DNA of 64,000 nucleotides from CAVPFA01 sp963703655 (GTDB lineage Bacteria; Actinomycetota; Acidimicrobiia; Acidimicrobiales; Bog-793), in contig CAVPFA010000007.1 in the NCBI GenBank assembly GCA_963703655.1, positions 1 to 64,000 of the forward strand, in the 5' to 3' direction. A program made the position numbers and the translations under genes. Below are positions 18,697-29,564 of this stretch, piece after piece; the stretch's first letter is position 1, and each line of letters begins with the position of its first letter. The notes under the pieces are model-generated. The model was not told the origin of the DNA. It made no database searches and saw only the letters and a list, made by a program, of their open reading frames with translations.

Positions 18697-19791
18697 TCAC
18701 AAATCTTGATATAACTCGACGCTCCCGAAGGTCGCTGGGTCTAAATGCTCAGTTATCGCGCCCAATGACGAGCGACGGCGGAGGCGCTTGTTGGAGATTG
18801 ACGGCGGCGTCCACCCGGCGTCGGCGGCGCCGAAGTTTTGACCCGGGGGGGCGATCTCATCAATCCGATCCAAGACGTCCTCGTCCAGAGAGATCTGTGC
18901 CACGGATAGCTGGGATTCCAACTGCTCCATGGTCCGCGGTCCGATGATCGGGCAGGTAACTGCCGGGTGCGCCAGCACGAAGGCGAGGGACAGCTCGATG
19001 AGTGAGTACCCGACCTCCTCGGTCAGCCGCTGGAGCTGAATGACGGCGTTGAGCTTCTGCTGATTCCAGGGCAAGGAGAGGTCGAAGCGTTCGGGAAGCA
19101 AGGCCGAGCGCCTCGAAGTGTTCTCCTTACCCTCGCCGAATCTACCCGAGAGCCATCCCCCGGCCAATGGGCTCCAGCTGAGAACGCCCAGGCCGTACCG
19201 CTGGCAGACCGGTAACAGGTCGGACTCAACGGCGCGTGCGAGAATAGAGTACTGAGGTTGTTCGGTCCTGAAGCGCTCTCGTACCCGCCGCTCTGCGATC
19301 CACTGGGCCTCGACCACCTGGTGAGCCGCGAAGTTCGAGCTCCCAGCGTAGCGGATCTTGCCGGCACGGATGAGATCGGTGAGGGCGCCGAGTGTGTCGT
19401 CGAGATCAGTCTCGGGACAGGGCCGGTGGATCTGATAGATGTCGAGATAGTCGGTCTTGAGACGCCGGAGACTGTGCTCACACTCGGCTATGACCCAGCG
19501 CCGCGAGTTGCCCTGGGCGTTTGGGTCAGCACCCATTGGCCAGCTCACCTTGCTAGTGAGTACGATCTCGTCACGTTTCAGTCCCTTCAAGGCCTTTCCC
19601 ACGATGACCTCCGACTCCCCGCCCGAGTACTCGTCCGCGGTGTCGACGAAATTGATGCCGGCTTCGATGGCCCGGCTAATGATGCGGACCGAGTCCTCGT
19701 GATCGGTATTACCCAAGGCACCGAACATCATGGCCCCAAGGCACAGCTGACTGACCCTTATGCCGGTCGTTCCGAGCGTGCGATAGTTCAT
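18697..19791 (-). CDS. Aldo/keto reductase
   Basis: This is an NADPH-dependent oxidoreductase with a TIM barrel. The start MNYRTLGTTGIRVSQLCLG at 19791 is the family's usual N-terminus; the six codons before it are not conserved. The catalytic tetrad is visible: D50 and Y55 in FVDTADEYSGG, K81 in LTSKVSWP and H122 in YQIHRPCPE. The cofactor-binding end shows CPIIGPRTMEQLESQL. The last 25 or so residues (RRRSSLGAITEHLD onward) differ from the usual short RRRxLG ending, and an indel may have extended the tail. Substrate cannot be predicted; most close families act on aldehydes, ketones or sugars. Confidence 0.9.
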   Translation of the reverse strand: MNYRTLGTTGIRVSQLCLGAMMFGALGNTDHEDSVRIISRAIEAGINFVDTADEYSGGESEVIVGKALKGLKRDEIVLTSKVSWPMGADPNAQGNSRRWVIAECEHSLRRLKTDYLDIYQIHRPCPETDLDDTLGALTDLIRAGKIRYAGSSNFAAHQVVEAQWIAERRVRERFRTEQPQYSILARAVESDLLPVCQRYGLGVLSWSPLAGGWLSGRFGEGKENTSRRSALLPERFDLSLPWNQQKLNAVIQLQRLTEEVGYSLIELSLAFVLAHPAVTCPIIGPRTMEQLESQLSVAQISLDEDVLDRIDEIAPPGQNFGAADAGWTPPSISNKRLRRRSSLGAITEHLDPATFGSVELYQDL

Positions 19792-20299
19792 AGATACAGC
19801 CGACCACAACGAAGGCGATCGGTCCAGTCAATTTCAACTCCCAGCGTGTCCTCGAGGATTTCAGACGTCCCATGCAAGATATGGCCTTGAGGTGCGCTCT
19901 GTAGGCCGCGAAGCCTGACTACCGCCGAGGCACCTCGATTGCTCGCTAGGAGCACCATGACTGCCGCTTGAAATCGAACGAGCGAAACGGTGACGGCTAT
20001 CGTTGGGAGGATGTCGCAGGCGGGTCGCGGACTACCGAATCACCTAGGTCGCGAGCATGCCTACAGACTACAAACATCGCCACGTCAAGTGACGGGCCGA
20101 GCTGCGGATCACATCGTAATCCTCCCTCGTCACTCATGGCCAGTTGGTGATCATCGATGACCTCGGCCTCGATTCTCTGGCTTTCATCGGATCCCACCTC
20201 GAACTCGTGAAAAGCGCAGTGCGGTCTCGAACTGCAAGAGTCCGGGACGCGCCACTACCAGTCGCGTAGCCACGGCCTCTTGCCACTTATTGGGCATTC
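19792..20299. other. Intergenic stretch of about 500 bases
   Basis: No gene is convincing. A short plus-strand frame at 20147-20200 reads IDDLGLDSLAF, like the phosphopantetheine site of an acyl carrier protein, but the surroundings do not continue the family. Confidence 0.45.
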
Positions 20300-21283
20300 C
20301 TATGCCCGAGCGAACTTTTGAAGGGTGTGAACCTCCCATGGCGCGAACCTCGCGGTAATTGCTTCCTTGTCGGTCACTTCGGCAACATAGATGGAACCTT
20401 CGTCGTCGACCCAAACTCCGTGCGCGCCAATGAAGTTGCCGCACTTCATTGGGTCCTTATCCCCCCATCGAAGAAGCAAGTTTCCTGCAATATCATATAT
20501 GCTGAGGCGGGATCCTTCATCTTGCTGAATCGGACCGCGTCGAAAGGACAGGTCGCCGATGCACCAGGAGAGCTCGGTGACGTAGACCAGCTCATGGCTG
20601 TCGATGAAGATATAGGTTGGCCGACGTACGTCCAACCAATCGGAGATGTGCTCGCCATGCGGAGAGAATACCTGGATTCGGTCATTCTCCCGATCTGCGA
20701 TAAATACACGGCCGTCTCTATGGATCCATACGCTGTGGGGAACATGGAACTGGCCAACTCCAACACCCGGCGCACCCCAGGATTGAAGCAGCTCTCCATG
20801 AGAACTGAACCGGTGCACTCGACAGTTTCCGTATCCGTCCGACACGTAGATGTCCCCCGAGATTCCGGTTGCCACACCAGTGGGTAAATTAAATGGCGGC
20901 GCTCCCCGGGTGATCGAACCCACGTGGAGACCATCGTACCCGCTGTCGCTTGGTGTACCTGACGGACCGACTGGCTGAAGTGCCTGTCCATCCAACGTGA
21001 ACCTACCAACAGAATGATTGTCGCAATCCACAAGAAAGACCTCATCTTCGGGACTGATGAAGATCCCATGCACTTGATGCGTAAATTGCCCCTCGCCCCA
21101 AGATCCGAGGAACCTGCCGCTGCGCTCGTACACGATAACCGGATGGTCACCTCTGCAGAATATATAGACACGTCCTTGGGAGTCTGTCGACACTCCTACT
21201 ACGTCTCGGTGCACCCAGCCGGCGGGAAGTTGCTCCCAGCCGTCTACTAGTTCGAACTGCAATGGTTCCGAACCGACTTTCAC
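20300..21283 (-). CDS. NHL-repeat beta-propeller protein
   Basis: The 327-residue protein consists of repeated blades of the NHL type: DVVGVSTDSQGRVYIFCRGD, HGIFISPEDEVFLVDCDNH, PTGVATGISGDIYVSDGYGN, PHSVWIHRDGRVFIADREND and HGVWVDDEGSIYVAEVT. Each blade has the G-x-Y/F-V-x-D pattern, and the layout resembles the peptidyl-alpha-hydroxyglycine alpha-amidating lyase-like group often found in soil bacteria. No signal peptide is seen, so it may be cytoplasmic. It is divergent from the threonine aldolase and the frame is uninterrupted. A lyase or lactonase role is inference from the fold. Confidence 0.82.
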   Translation of the reverse strand: MKVGSEPLQFELVDGWEQLPAGWVHRDVVGVSTDSQGRVYIFCRGDHPVIVYERSGRFLGSWGEGQFTHQVHGIFISPEDEVFLVDCDNHSVGRFTLDGQALQPVGPSGTPSDSGYDGLHVGSITRGAPPFNLPTGVATGISGDIYVSDGYGNCRVHRFSSHGELLQSWGAPGVGVGQFHVPHSVWIHRDGRVFIADRENDRIQVFSPHGEHISDWLDVRRPTYIFIDSHELVYVTELSWCIGDLSFRRGPIQQDEGSRLSIYDIAGNLLLRWGDKDPMKCGNFIGAHGVWVDDEGSIYVAEVTDKEAITARFAPWEVHTLQKFARA

Positions 21284-21609
21284 TCCTTGACCCTCCTCTC
21301 CAGCGTGAGTTTGCCGAGCTGTAACCAGTTCAGGAATACCTACAGGGCGCTGGCATATTCACCAGATCTCTCATGCCGCAAATATCGACGGTACCTATCG
21401 TGTTCTCGATTGCCCTATCTCATCACTTCCCTTCGCACGGCCGAACGCCTGCTGGAGCGTTCCCATCACTCAGCGAGCCGGTCTGCCGAGTTCAGAAACC
21501 CCACTTCCCTCAGGTGTTGACGGACAGTCTATCCAGGACTTATCATACCGTTTACGTCGAAATCACGGAGGGTTTTTTCTAACGGGAATGAGCGGGGCAG
21601 GGTCTGTAG
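21284..21609. other. Intergenic region between divergent genes
   Basis: It separates the NHL gene (minus) and the threonine aldolase (plus) and probably holds both promoters. I see no motif strong enough to call. Confidence 0.5.
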
Positions 21610-22629
21610 TTGATCGACCTACGATCAGACACAGTCACAGCACCATCGAAGCTCATGCGGCAAGCGATGGCAAGTGCCGAGGTCGGCGACGATGTCTACG
21701 GCGAGGACCCAACGGTACGTTTGCTGGAAGACGAAACTGCCGCCCGCCTCGGGAAGGCCGCGGCGCTTTTTCTGCCGACTGGCACGATGGCAAATCAAGT
21801 CGCCGTACTCGTCCATACCCAGCCCGGTGACGAGTTGTGGACGCACGAGGGTACCCATCTGGTCAGCAGTGAGCAAGGCGGAGCTTCCAGACTCTCTGGT
21901 GTGCTGCTGCGAACATTCGCGGCGCGTCACGGCGAACTGCGAATCAGTCAACTCAGTCCGTGGCTGCACGATGCCCGTGATGTCCACTACACACGCCCGC
22001 GCCTCCTGTGGCTCGAGAACTCCATTGGCGCTAATGGCCGAGTGCTTCCGCCTGCGCGGATGCGCGGGCTGTCCTCATTCGCGCACAACCATGGTCTGTT
22101 CGTGCACCTGGACGGCTCGCGGCTGTGGAATGCGGCGGTCGCTTCCGGCCTACCCGCTGCGGAACTCGCGTCTGACTCCGACTCAGTATCTGTGTGCTTC
22201 TCAAAAGGTCTCGGAGCACCCGTCGGCTCAGCGTTAGCCGGCAACGAGGACTTCATCGCCGCGGCACGTCGCGCGAGGAAACTGCTCGGCGGTGGGATGC
22301 GTCAGGCTGGCATCGTTGCGGCAGGAGCGTTGTATGCACTACGTAATAACTGTGAGCGCCTGTCCGAAGACCATAGACGAGCACGGCAGCTTGCAGACGG
22401 CCTCGCGGTCCTGTCTTGGTGCCGGGTGGACGTGGAAGACGTCCAGACGAACATCGTCTTCACGCATTTGAAACTAGGCCGTGCACCCGCGGTCGCCTCA
22501 AAACTCCGGGAACAAGCGGTCTTATGTGACGTCGCCGGGCCGAGTCTGCTGCGTTTCGTTACGCACCTCGATATTGGAGATGCGGAACTTGACCAGGCCC
22601 TCGACGTGCTCGGGACGGTGAGGGAATGA
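21610..22629 (+). CDS. Threonine aldolase (L-threonine / L-allo-threonine)
   Basis: This PLP enzyme splits threonine-type beta-hydroxy amino acids into glycine and an aldehyde. The N-terminus IDLRSDTVTAPSKLMRQAM is the family signature, which fixes the TTG at 21610 as start although its ribosome site is weak. EVGDDVYGEDPTVRLLE and LPTGTMANQ are conserved, H83 in HEGTH stacks on PLP, and K199 in VCFSKGLGAPVGSA forms the Schiff base. The gene is uninterrupted, 339 residues, of usual length. It precedes a phosphotriesterase-like gene on the same strand, 225 bases away, so cotranscription is possible. Confidence 0.93.
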   Translation: MIDLRSDTVTAPSKLMRQAMASAEVGDDVYGEDPTVRLLEDETAARLGKAAALFLPTGTMANQVAVLVHTQPGDELWTHEGTHLVSSEQGGASRLSGVLLRTFAARHGELRISQLSPWLHDARDVHYTRPRLLWLENSIGANGRVLPPARMRGLSSFAHNHGLFVHLDGSRLWNAAVASGLPAAELASDSDSVSVCFSKGLGAPVGSALAGNEDFIAAARRARKLLGGGMRQAGIVAAGALYALRNNCERLSEDHRRARQLADGLAVLSWCRVDVEDVQTNIVFTHLKLGRAPAVASKLREQAVLCDVAGPSLLRFVTHLDIGDAELDQALDVLGTVRE

Positions 22630-22854
22630 TTCACCGATGTGACTTCGATCCTCCTCTCGGAGGTGGCACCCGTACTGTCATATCCGCGCCATTGGCTGGC
22701 TGGACGCGCCGCAAGCGAGCTGCTGACGGAACGCCGAACTTTTTCTTCCCTTTTCTTTCCCTAGAGAGGGCATTGACGACAACGACGACCCACATTCAAG
22801 GCGGCCTCGTGGTGAGGCGGAACTTCGGTCGATGAGAAAGGAACCAAGGCATCA

Positions 22855-23962
22855 ATGACGGAACCTATTGTCCAGACTGTCTCCGGCCCGCTTCCAGCGC
22901 GCCTACTGGGTTTCACGCTGCCGCACGAGCACGTGGAGGCTTCCCTCTGGGACAACGAGATTGTAGTGGCCGCCGCGGTGGCAAACGCCGAAGGGGCCGG
23001 CGCTCTGAGATTGACCGACGAGGAACTCGCGAGCGAAGTTGCCGCCTTTAAGGCAACCGGTGGCCAGACGATAGTAGACGTGACTCCACCTGGCATTGGC
23101 CGTGATCCTCTTCGTCTCCGGAGCGTTTCCGAGCGGGAAGGCGTTCACATCGTCATGGGATGCGGCTGGTATCGGCAACCGTTCTACCCGGCAGAGGATT
23201 TGATTGACCGGCGTTCCGTCGAGGAACTTGCAGGGGTGTTGATTCGCGAGTTCGTCGACGGAGTTGGCGACACTGGCATACGCCGGGCGTGATCGGCGAG
23301 ATCGGCGCCAATAACAAATGGGTGACAGCGCAAGAAGAGCGCGTTCACCGTGCAGCTGCCCGTGCCAGCCTGGAGACTGGTCTGCCTATCACAACTCACT
23401 CGAACTGGAGTCCCGTCGGTGCCCTCCAGTTACGAATCTTCATGGAGGAGGGCGTTGATCCTAATCGGTAATTATCGGGCACTGCGACAGTTGGCCGCAC
23501 ATCGACTATCTGCGTACATTGGTGCGCGAAGGGGCTTACGTGCAGTTCGACGGTCTCGGTCAGTGGACAATAAACGGATCGGAGCGCTATGAGGACCGTA
23601 TTCTCGACTTGATCGCCACGCTGATCGAAGACGGGCATTCTGACCGACTCCTGCTCGCGCACGACTGTTTCGCGGCGACGCACTTTTTGGCCTACGGCGG
23701 CCGAGGCTGGGAACACCTCGGACGCGCGGTACTGCCGGCGCTCGAATCACGCGGTATTGACAAGGGAACACTCGATCTCATGACTATTGAGAATCCAGCG
23801 CGAAATCTTCGCGCTGACCAGCCCGGCAAGCCATCGCTGAAGACCGAACTGCGGTTCGGCCTTCTGATCTGCTTGCAACACTCCGGTCTCCATATGAACT
23901 GGCCGTTAGGCGCGGCTGCACGCTCCCCACCTCCGAGCCGGGTCGGAACACCTCTTGAATGA
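22855..23962 (+). CDS. Phosphotriesterase-family hydrolase, frameshifted
   Basis: This is a binuclear-metal amidohydrolase-superfamily enzyme, more likely a lactonase or amidase than an organophosphate hydrolase. The start MTEPIVQTVSGPLPAR follows AAGGAACC. H24 and H26 in LPHEHV bind the first metal. The frame changes near 23,285 (IGEIGANNKWVTAQEERV, then PITTHSNWSPVGALQL with the third His) and near 23,470, where IGHCDSWPHIDYL supplies the fourth. The last part (LLLAHDCFAATHFLAYGG) holds the catalytic Asp. Homology ends near 23,810 (MTIENPARN); the remaining codons to 23962 overlap the convergent peptidase gene and are probably run-on after a lost stop. Confidence 0.82.
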
Positions 23963-25166
23963 GGGCCTCGTAGATCTGGACGCTCGCGTACAGCCCCCGA
24001 ACGCTCACACGCTCGTCCGGTAGGTGACAATGGATGAGGGCACCTGGCCCGAGACCCGGCAACGTCGGGACGCCAGCTCGTGCGAGAAATGTGCCCTCGC
24101 TAAATCCCGGGAAGCCGCCGAACTGAGCATCTTGGTACCCAGCGTCCCGCACAGCGTGAAGGGCAATTCGGGCGAGCGGGTCTGCAGCACCGAGATCCAT
24201 TCCAGGTGCCCAAGACAACAAATCGTCGTTGAAAGCGACGCGGAGCGTGGACGTGTCGGGAACTAGTGGTGTGAGAAACGCCTTCAGTTCCGGTAGCAAA
24301 TCAGCGCGCGATGCGCCGGGTAGTAGCCGGCAGCTGATAGTGAACTCCAGCGTTGCGCGGGAGCTCACCCAGATGCTCCCCTCCAAGGAACGATTCTCCG
24401 GCGACTACAGTTGGGCCGCCCGGAAACGCCCAGTGCGTTATCGGTTTCGGCAAAAAGTCAGATTCGAGCGCCTGTTGAAGACGACACACGATGCCTACCG
24501 CGTGCTCACCAAGCGTAGATCCGAAGGAGGCGTGACCACCAGGAGACTCGACGCGGACGGTAGCGTGCACAAGTCCACGAGTCGCAATCGGCACCCTGTC
24601 GAAGTCAGTATTCACACCAGCGGGCTCCGCAATCACGGCGTAATCGGCCTCGAGCTCGCCTCGCTCTACGAGCCACGGCAGTCCCCACCGACCCTCCCCT
24701 TCTTCGTCGGCAGTCGCCGCAAGAAGATGAGCTCACCGCACCGAGGCCCTCCACTCCTGCCGGTCCGGATGAACGCCGTGGCTAATGCGGCCAGTCCCCC
24801 TTTCATATCCGCTGCGCCTCGACCCCATATCTCATCGCCCACGATCTCAGCAGCAAAGGGAGGATGGCTCCATTCTTTTTCGTCGACCGGAACAGTGTCG
24901 AGATGGCCTGTCAACAGTAGAGTAGGGCCTGGTGTCACGGCGGTCAGGGTTGCAATCAAGTTGGGTCTATCAACTCTGCCCGCGCAGATACGCCGAACAA
25001 CCCGTTCCTCTCTGGAGAGGAGATCGTCCATCATGTTGACAACACCCTCTTCCGCCCCTGGTCCACTCACGGACGGGCACCGAATCAGTCTCGTAGCGAT
25101 GTCCATCACGAAGGAGTCCGTGTCGGATGACAATCGATCTTCTCCTTCCCGATTCCATCGGGCCAT
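23784..25166 (-). CDS. M20-family metallopeptidase/deacylase, frameshifted (first copy)
   Basis: The enzyme belongs to the ArgE/DapE/CPG2 group, which hydrolyses N-acyl amino acids or dipeptides using two zinc ions. The N-terminal frame has LLLTGHLDTVPVDE (first His and Asp) and GRGAADMKGGLAAL (bridging Asp). A shift near 24,710 scrambles the usual DEEGEGGDCRG glutamates: they are readable in an adjacent frame. The middle frame shows MIAEPAGVN and RGLVHATVRVESPGGHAS (dimer-domain His). Another shift near 24,380 leads to GGFPGFSEGTFLARAGVPTL and GPGALIHCHLPDERVSV with the final His. The tail overlaps the convergent hydrolase and is probably run-on. The start at 25166 could be later (MDIATRLI). 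Confidence 0.82.
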
Positions 25167-25239
25167 GAACGCCCAACGTCATTGTTCACGATATGAGAAA
25201 CAGACCTCGCCCCGGCGCGCTCAGAACACCAATACGCTC

Positions 25240-26390
25240 CTAGCCCCAATTTCCTCCTGTTCTTAAACCATCGCTGACCTCTTGTTGCGAGTGCGCGACC
25301 GAGTTTGGTGCCTCCGATTTCTGAGTCTTTATCGAACGCATGCGCTTGCCAGACGGCTCGCCAAAGACGTGGAGTCCGTCGCCAACCAATCCGACAGCAA
25401 CCTGACTGCCAGCCAGAACAGACAAGCGCCGATCAGTGCGCACGAGAACCAAACCTAAAGGCGTTTCGACCACGATTTGTTGATCCGCGCCAAGTAGTTC
25501 AACGGTCTTCACGATGCCGGAAAGGCCCGCTGAGGCCTCGCGAATTTCCAAGTCCTCCGGACGAATCCCAATTGAACACTGGTTGTCACCCGGAGTCAGT
25601 TCAACTGAGGTTTCCCATGGACCAACTCTGGCTATCCCTTCCCGGTCACTCCTTCGATCCAAAGTACCCGGCAGAATGCTCATCGCGGGGCTTCCGACGA
25701 ACTCCGCTACGAATCGTGTTGCAGGCGAACCATAAATCTCTTTGGGGGGCGCGGCATCTTGAAGTACTCCCTTGTTCATTACCGCAACCAAATCTGCCAT
25801 CGTCAGAGCCTCGAGCTGGTCGTGAGTAACATAGATGAAGGTCGCGCCAAGTTCTTTCTGAAGTAGGCGCAGCTCAGTACGCATCTCGGAACGCAGCTTT
25901 CGCGTCAACGTTGGACAGCGGCTCGTCCAGCAAAAACACCTGCGGGCGTCTCACAATGGCCCGTCCCAAAGCAACCCGTTGGCGCTGCCCTCCGGACAAC
26001 GTGCCCGGTCTCCGCTCGAGCAACTCGCGAATACCCAACATATCAGCCGCTTGATCGACGCGAGCGCGCATCTCTTCCTTTGGTGTCCGCCTCACTTTCA
26101 ATCCAAAAGACATATTCGCGCGGACCGTCATGTGCGGATACAGAGCGTACGACTGAAACACGACTGCCACATCCCTCTTGTGGGGAGGCACGTCGACGAC
26201 CGACCGTCCGTCGAAGAGGATCTCCCCACCAGAGATCACTTCCAAGCCAGCGATCATTCCAAGGGTGGTTGTCTTCCCGCACCCTGACGGACCAAGCAAA
26301 ACCGCGAAGGATCCCGCTGGTATCGACAAGGTCAAATCATTCACGGCCACGTGCTCGCCAAACTTCTTCGTAAGCCCAACAACGTCGCAC
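25240..26390 (-). CDS. ABC transporter ATP-binding protein (MalK/UgpC type), frameshifted
   Basis: This ATPase powers the importer encoded upstream. Walker A is GPSGCGKTTT, the Q-loop VFQSYALYPHM, the signature LSGGQRQRVALGRA, Walker B VFLLDEPLSNVDA and the switch His in YVTHDQLEA. A shift near 25,890 separates LSNVDAK from KLRSEMRTELRLLQ. The C-terminal TOBE domain (SIGIRPEDLEIREAS) is typical of MalK-like proteins, which energise several different permeases. The N-terminus is uncertain: DVVGLTKKFGEHVAVNDL is in frame upstream of the GTG at 26350, and a GTG at 26390 would fit if one base is missing just after it. The permease stop at 26405 is 15 bases away. Confidence 0.87.
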
Positions 26391-26404
26391 CGCGCCAGAC
26401 AAGG

Positions 26405-27307
26405 CTATCCCTTCACAGATCCCGATAACAATCCGCGAACCAACACTCGAACCGTGATAATGCCAATGATGGCTACCGGGATAGCCGCAATAACTGCGCC
26501 GGCCGTCATAAAGCCGAAATTTGTAAGCTGCTTATGGTAGAAGCTCTCCAGAGCCGGCTGAATCATCACGTTTTGTGGACTGATGATGAGAATGAGCGGA
26601 AATACAAAGTCGTTCCAAGAGGTCAGGAAAGCAAAGAGCCCAGCAGTAACCAAGCCGGCACGAACAAGGGGCAGGACAACTGACCTGAAAGTCCGCACTC
26701 GTCCGCAGCCATCGACCCGCGCGGCCCTCTCCAAGTCAATTGGAACGTCTTCCACACTGGCGCGAATTATCCAAATCGTGAAGGGCAGCGTAATGCTCAT
26801 GTCGGCAACAACTATTCCGGCAAGAGAATCGATTATACCTAAATCCCTCATCAAGATGAAAAACGGAACCATCAGTGCGAGCGACGGAATCATCTGTGTT
26901 CCGAGAATCCCGAGAGACAGGAGACCCCGGCCGGGAAATCGCATCCGGGCGATTGCGTATCCGGCAGAAGCACCGAGCAGTAAGTTTACCCCACCGACCG
27001 CAAGAGCCACTTCCAGACTATTGCGGAGCGCGGGCATCACTGACGCCGCCAGCGAGGGCGCCGTCGCGGCATTCTGCTTCCAGTATCGAAGAATCGTCGC
27101 ATAGTTCCCGAAGTTCGGCGACGGCAACCAATCCGGTCGTGAACTGAGCAAATGCACCTGTGTGGTCACGCTCGTGACCAGCATCACGTAAATTGGTGCC
27201 AAAACGAAGATCATCACACAAAGTACGCCGAAGGCACGAGCTACAGCTATGCCCAACCTTCTACGCTGTCGCACGGCGCCTGCGAACGAGCAGCAGATAC
27301 CACGCAC
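26405..27307 (-). CDS. ABC transporter permease (MalG type)
   Basis: It is an inner-membrane subunit of a carbohydrate-type (CUT1) importer. Six hydrophobic segments are visible, starting with GVLCVMIFVLAPIYVMLVTSV. The cytoplasmic EAA loop that docks to the ATPase reads ERAARVDGCGRVRTFRSVVLP, followed by FLTSWNDFVFPLILI. The frame is intact. The start could be the ATG at 27307 or a GTG at 27274 (VRQRRRLGIAVA); either overlaps the end of the other permease gene, so translation is coupled. Confidence 0.9.
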   Translation of the reverse strand: MRGICCSFAGAVRQRRRLGIAVARAFGVLCVMIFVLAPIYVMLVTSVTTQVHLLSSRPDWLPSPNFGNYATILRYWKQNAATAPSLAASVMPALRNSLEVALAVGGVNLLLGASAGYAIARMRFPGRGLLSLGILGTQMIPSLALMVPFFILMRDLGIIDSLAGIVVADMSITLPFTIWIIRASVEDVPIDLERAARVDGCGRVRTFRSVVLPLVRAGLVTAGLFAFLTSWNDFVFPLILIISPQNVMIQPALESFYHKQLTNFGFMTAGAVIAAIPVAIIGIITVRVLVRGLLSGSVKG

Positions 27308-28208
27308 AGGTGATGATCATCGTAAGGAGTCCGATAATGAAGAAGATGGCAGACGCCTCCCCCCAATTGAAGTAGTAGAAAGCTGTCGTATAGCCCCACC
27401 AAGGCAGGACATTCGTCTCATATCCCGGTCCCCCGCCCGTAAGAATGAGTACCAACGCGAATACACTGAACCCTGAAAGAGTCGCAATTACAGCAACCAC
27501 AAACGACGTCGTACGGATCCAGGGCAACGTTACGCTTCGAAATCGCTGGAGCGCGTTTGCACCGTCAACTGTCGCGGCTTTCTTCAGTTCGTCCGGCACG
27601 TTTTGAAGAGCCCCACAATACAACAGGCCAGCGAAAGGCGCCGCTGTCCATACAGCAGCCACAGCCATGAGTGCCAGAATCCGCCAGCCATTCGAAAACC
27701 ACTGAACCGGACTATTGATGACATGCAACTGAAGCAGAAGACCATTGAGGTATCCGAAGTTTGAATTGTAGATCCACCCAAACGTGAGTGCTACCAATAC
27801 CGACGACATGGACCATGGGACGATCATCATCCCCCTAACCACGGCTCTCCCTGGAAAGTCCGTGTTGAGGATCAGGCCAAACACGAGGCCGAGCCCGACC
27901 GTTCCCACTAGCACTAGAGCCCCGAAAAATAGCGTGCATTCCAGTGAGTTACCAAACAGAGGGTCGCGGAAGGCTGCTTCGTAGTTGTGTAGCCCGACAA
28001 AGTGCCAGTCACGCCCGACTAAGTTGGTCTGATTCAAACTTAACCAGAATGCGTAACCGAGGGGATAGGCTAATGTGACACCGAGTCCAATGAGTGAAGG
28101 CAGCAAAAAGCTCGTTGCGGCTGGTACATCACTGTGCCTCCACCGGAATCTAGAGAACCGGAGAGAGCGTGCAGCCAGCAAACGAACCCCTAAGAACCAT
28201 GTTGTCAC
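27261..28208 (-). CDS. ABC transporter permease (MalF type)
   Basis: This is the second membrane subunit of the same importer. After a basic N-terminus it has SFLLPSLIGLGVTLAYPLGYAF and GLHNYEAAFRDPLFGNSL, the usual MalF-type opening. The EAA loop is DELKKAATVDGANALQRFRSVTLP, with VWTAAPFAGLLYCGALQNVP before it. About six membrane segments are present and the frame is intact. It overlaps the binding-protein gene upstream by 59 bases at the frame ends and the MalG-type gene downstream by 47 bases at most. Confidence 0.9.
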   Translation of the reverse strand: MTTWFLGVRLLAARSLRFSRFRWRHSDVPAATSFLLPSLIGLGVTLAYPLGYAFWLSLNQTNLVGRDWHFVGLHNYEAAFRDPLFGNSLECTLFFGALVLVGTVGLGLVFGLILNTDFPGRAVVRGMMIVPWSMSSVLVALTFGWIYNSNFGYLNGLLLQLHVINSPVQWFSNGWRILALMAVAAVWTAAPFAGLLYCGALQNVPDELKKAATVDGANALQRFRSVTLPWIRTTSFVVAVIATLSGFSVFALVLILTGGGPGYETNVLPWWGYTTAFYYFNWGEASAIFFIIGLLTMIITCAWYLLLVRRRRATA

Positions 28209-29564
28209 ACGCGTAATCGGCTGCTTTCTTCAACGCCTTCTCGGGACTACTTTTTCCTAAGACGGCCAGTTGAACGTTTGTTGTCAGCAAAGCCAAGAAT
28301 CCCCCGAACCAGTCCTTGCGATCTCCCGGATAATACATATTCTTCTCAAGACCGATCTGCTTCTCAAGGACAGTGAGATTCAGTGCCAGGATAGTGTTGA
28401 GCTTTCTTATAAGCTGCATCGTTTTTGAGCCCTTTCCAGGGTGCTTGTACTCCAAACTGGCCGACAAGGACGTTGATCGGGACGTAGTATTGCCCGTACT
28501 TGTCCTTCCACGCCAGAAAGCGCATCAGCTCCCAGGCATCGTCACGGTTAGGGGTTGTCGAGGTCATATGCCATTTTGAAACCCAGACCATGCTGTTGTG
28601 TGTCCTGCCCGGCATGATAGCCATTTTCGTCTTGCCAGCAACCTTGCTGCTCGAGGGTGTGTTCCACGCCAAAACAGCCTCGGCATCCTGGACAGTGAAA
28701 GCCGCCTTCCCTCCAGCATACACATTGTTGACTGATGTGTAGTCGCTGCCCAGAGACTCCGTCGGGACATAGCCCGCCTTATACCACCGGCGAAACCGCG
28801 CCAACATATCGATCATAATTGGATCGGTGTCAAAGGTTGGCGCAGCCGTCTTCTGGTCAAAGAGCTGTTTTAAGCCGTTTCCGCACGCTGAGCTTATCAG
28901 GGTGTAGGCGGCTTCATTGAAATCCGTATCCCAGAAGGCTGCGTATGGAGTGTCATAGAGTCCGTCCCGCTTCAGCTTCGCGCACGCAACTTCGAACTCG
29001 TCCCAGTTTGTAGGCACCGGGATACGGGCTTTTGCAAGTGATGGCTCGATATAGTGCAAAAGGAAGCCTGAAGTATAGTATGGAAGCGCTATCTGTTTCC
29101 CGTCCTTGGAAGATTTGAGATCGGCCAGGATGAGCGGATTATTTATATCTGCATTCACTTTATCCAGCCCAGGCAGACCATCTAACGCTTGTATCCAACC
29201 ATTGTCGTACCAGAGTTCCTGATATCCAGGGTCACTGAAACAAATATCAATGTTCTTCACCCCGGCTACGAATCTTGTCTCCAGGACCTGCTCGTAATTC
29301 TGCAGCGATTCCGAGGAATTGCACCTTCAGGGGAGCATATTCTCTGTCAAACTCGGCCAGAGCGGGCTTGAAGATTGACGCCGTTGCTGCATCGTCCGCG
29401 AGGCCAAGCGGCCTATTTAGCTTTGCGGCGGGGATGGGCGTGCTCGCCGGGCTCGAGCCGGACCTAAGTCCCGGCGCGGCCATAAGCGCCGCAAGCGAAA
29501 CACCAGAAGCAAGGAACTCGCGTCGCCCAAGGGTCCGCGGAACAGCGTGATCAGCCTTACCCAT
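28150..29564 (-). CDS. ABC transporter extracellular binding protein with Tat signal, frameshifted
   Basis: The start MGKADHAVPRTLGRREFLASG at 29564 gives a twin-arginine signal (RR in GRREFLASGVSLAALMAA), so the folded protein is exported by Tat. The mature part reads as a family-1 solute-binding protein: NIDICFSDPGYQELWYDNGW, ALPYYTSGFLLHYIEPSL, KARIPVPTNWDEFEVACAKL, GKAAFTVQDAEAVLAWN, WVSKWHMTSTTPNRDDAWEL and MRFLAWKDKYGQYY. Frameshifts near 29,255 and near 28,400 are needed; the last frame ends KALKKAADYACDNMVL at 28150. Ligand is unknown: the family covers sugars and polyols, but the two M20 peptidases around the operon make an acylated or peptidic ligand worth considering. Confidence 0.85.

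Noticed and set aside
20147..20200. Phosphopantetheine-like motif IDDLGLDSLAF
   Set aside because: The flanks do not continue an acyl carrier protein in any frame, and the motif is short enough to arise by chance.
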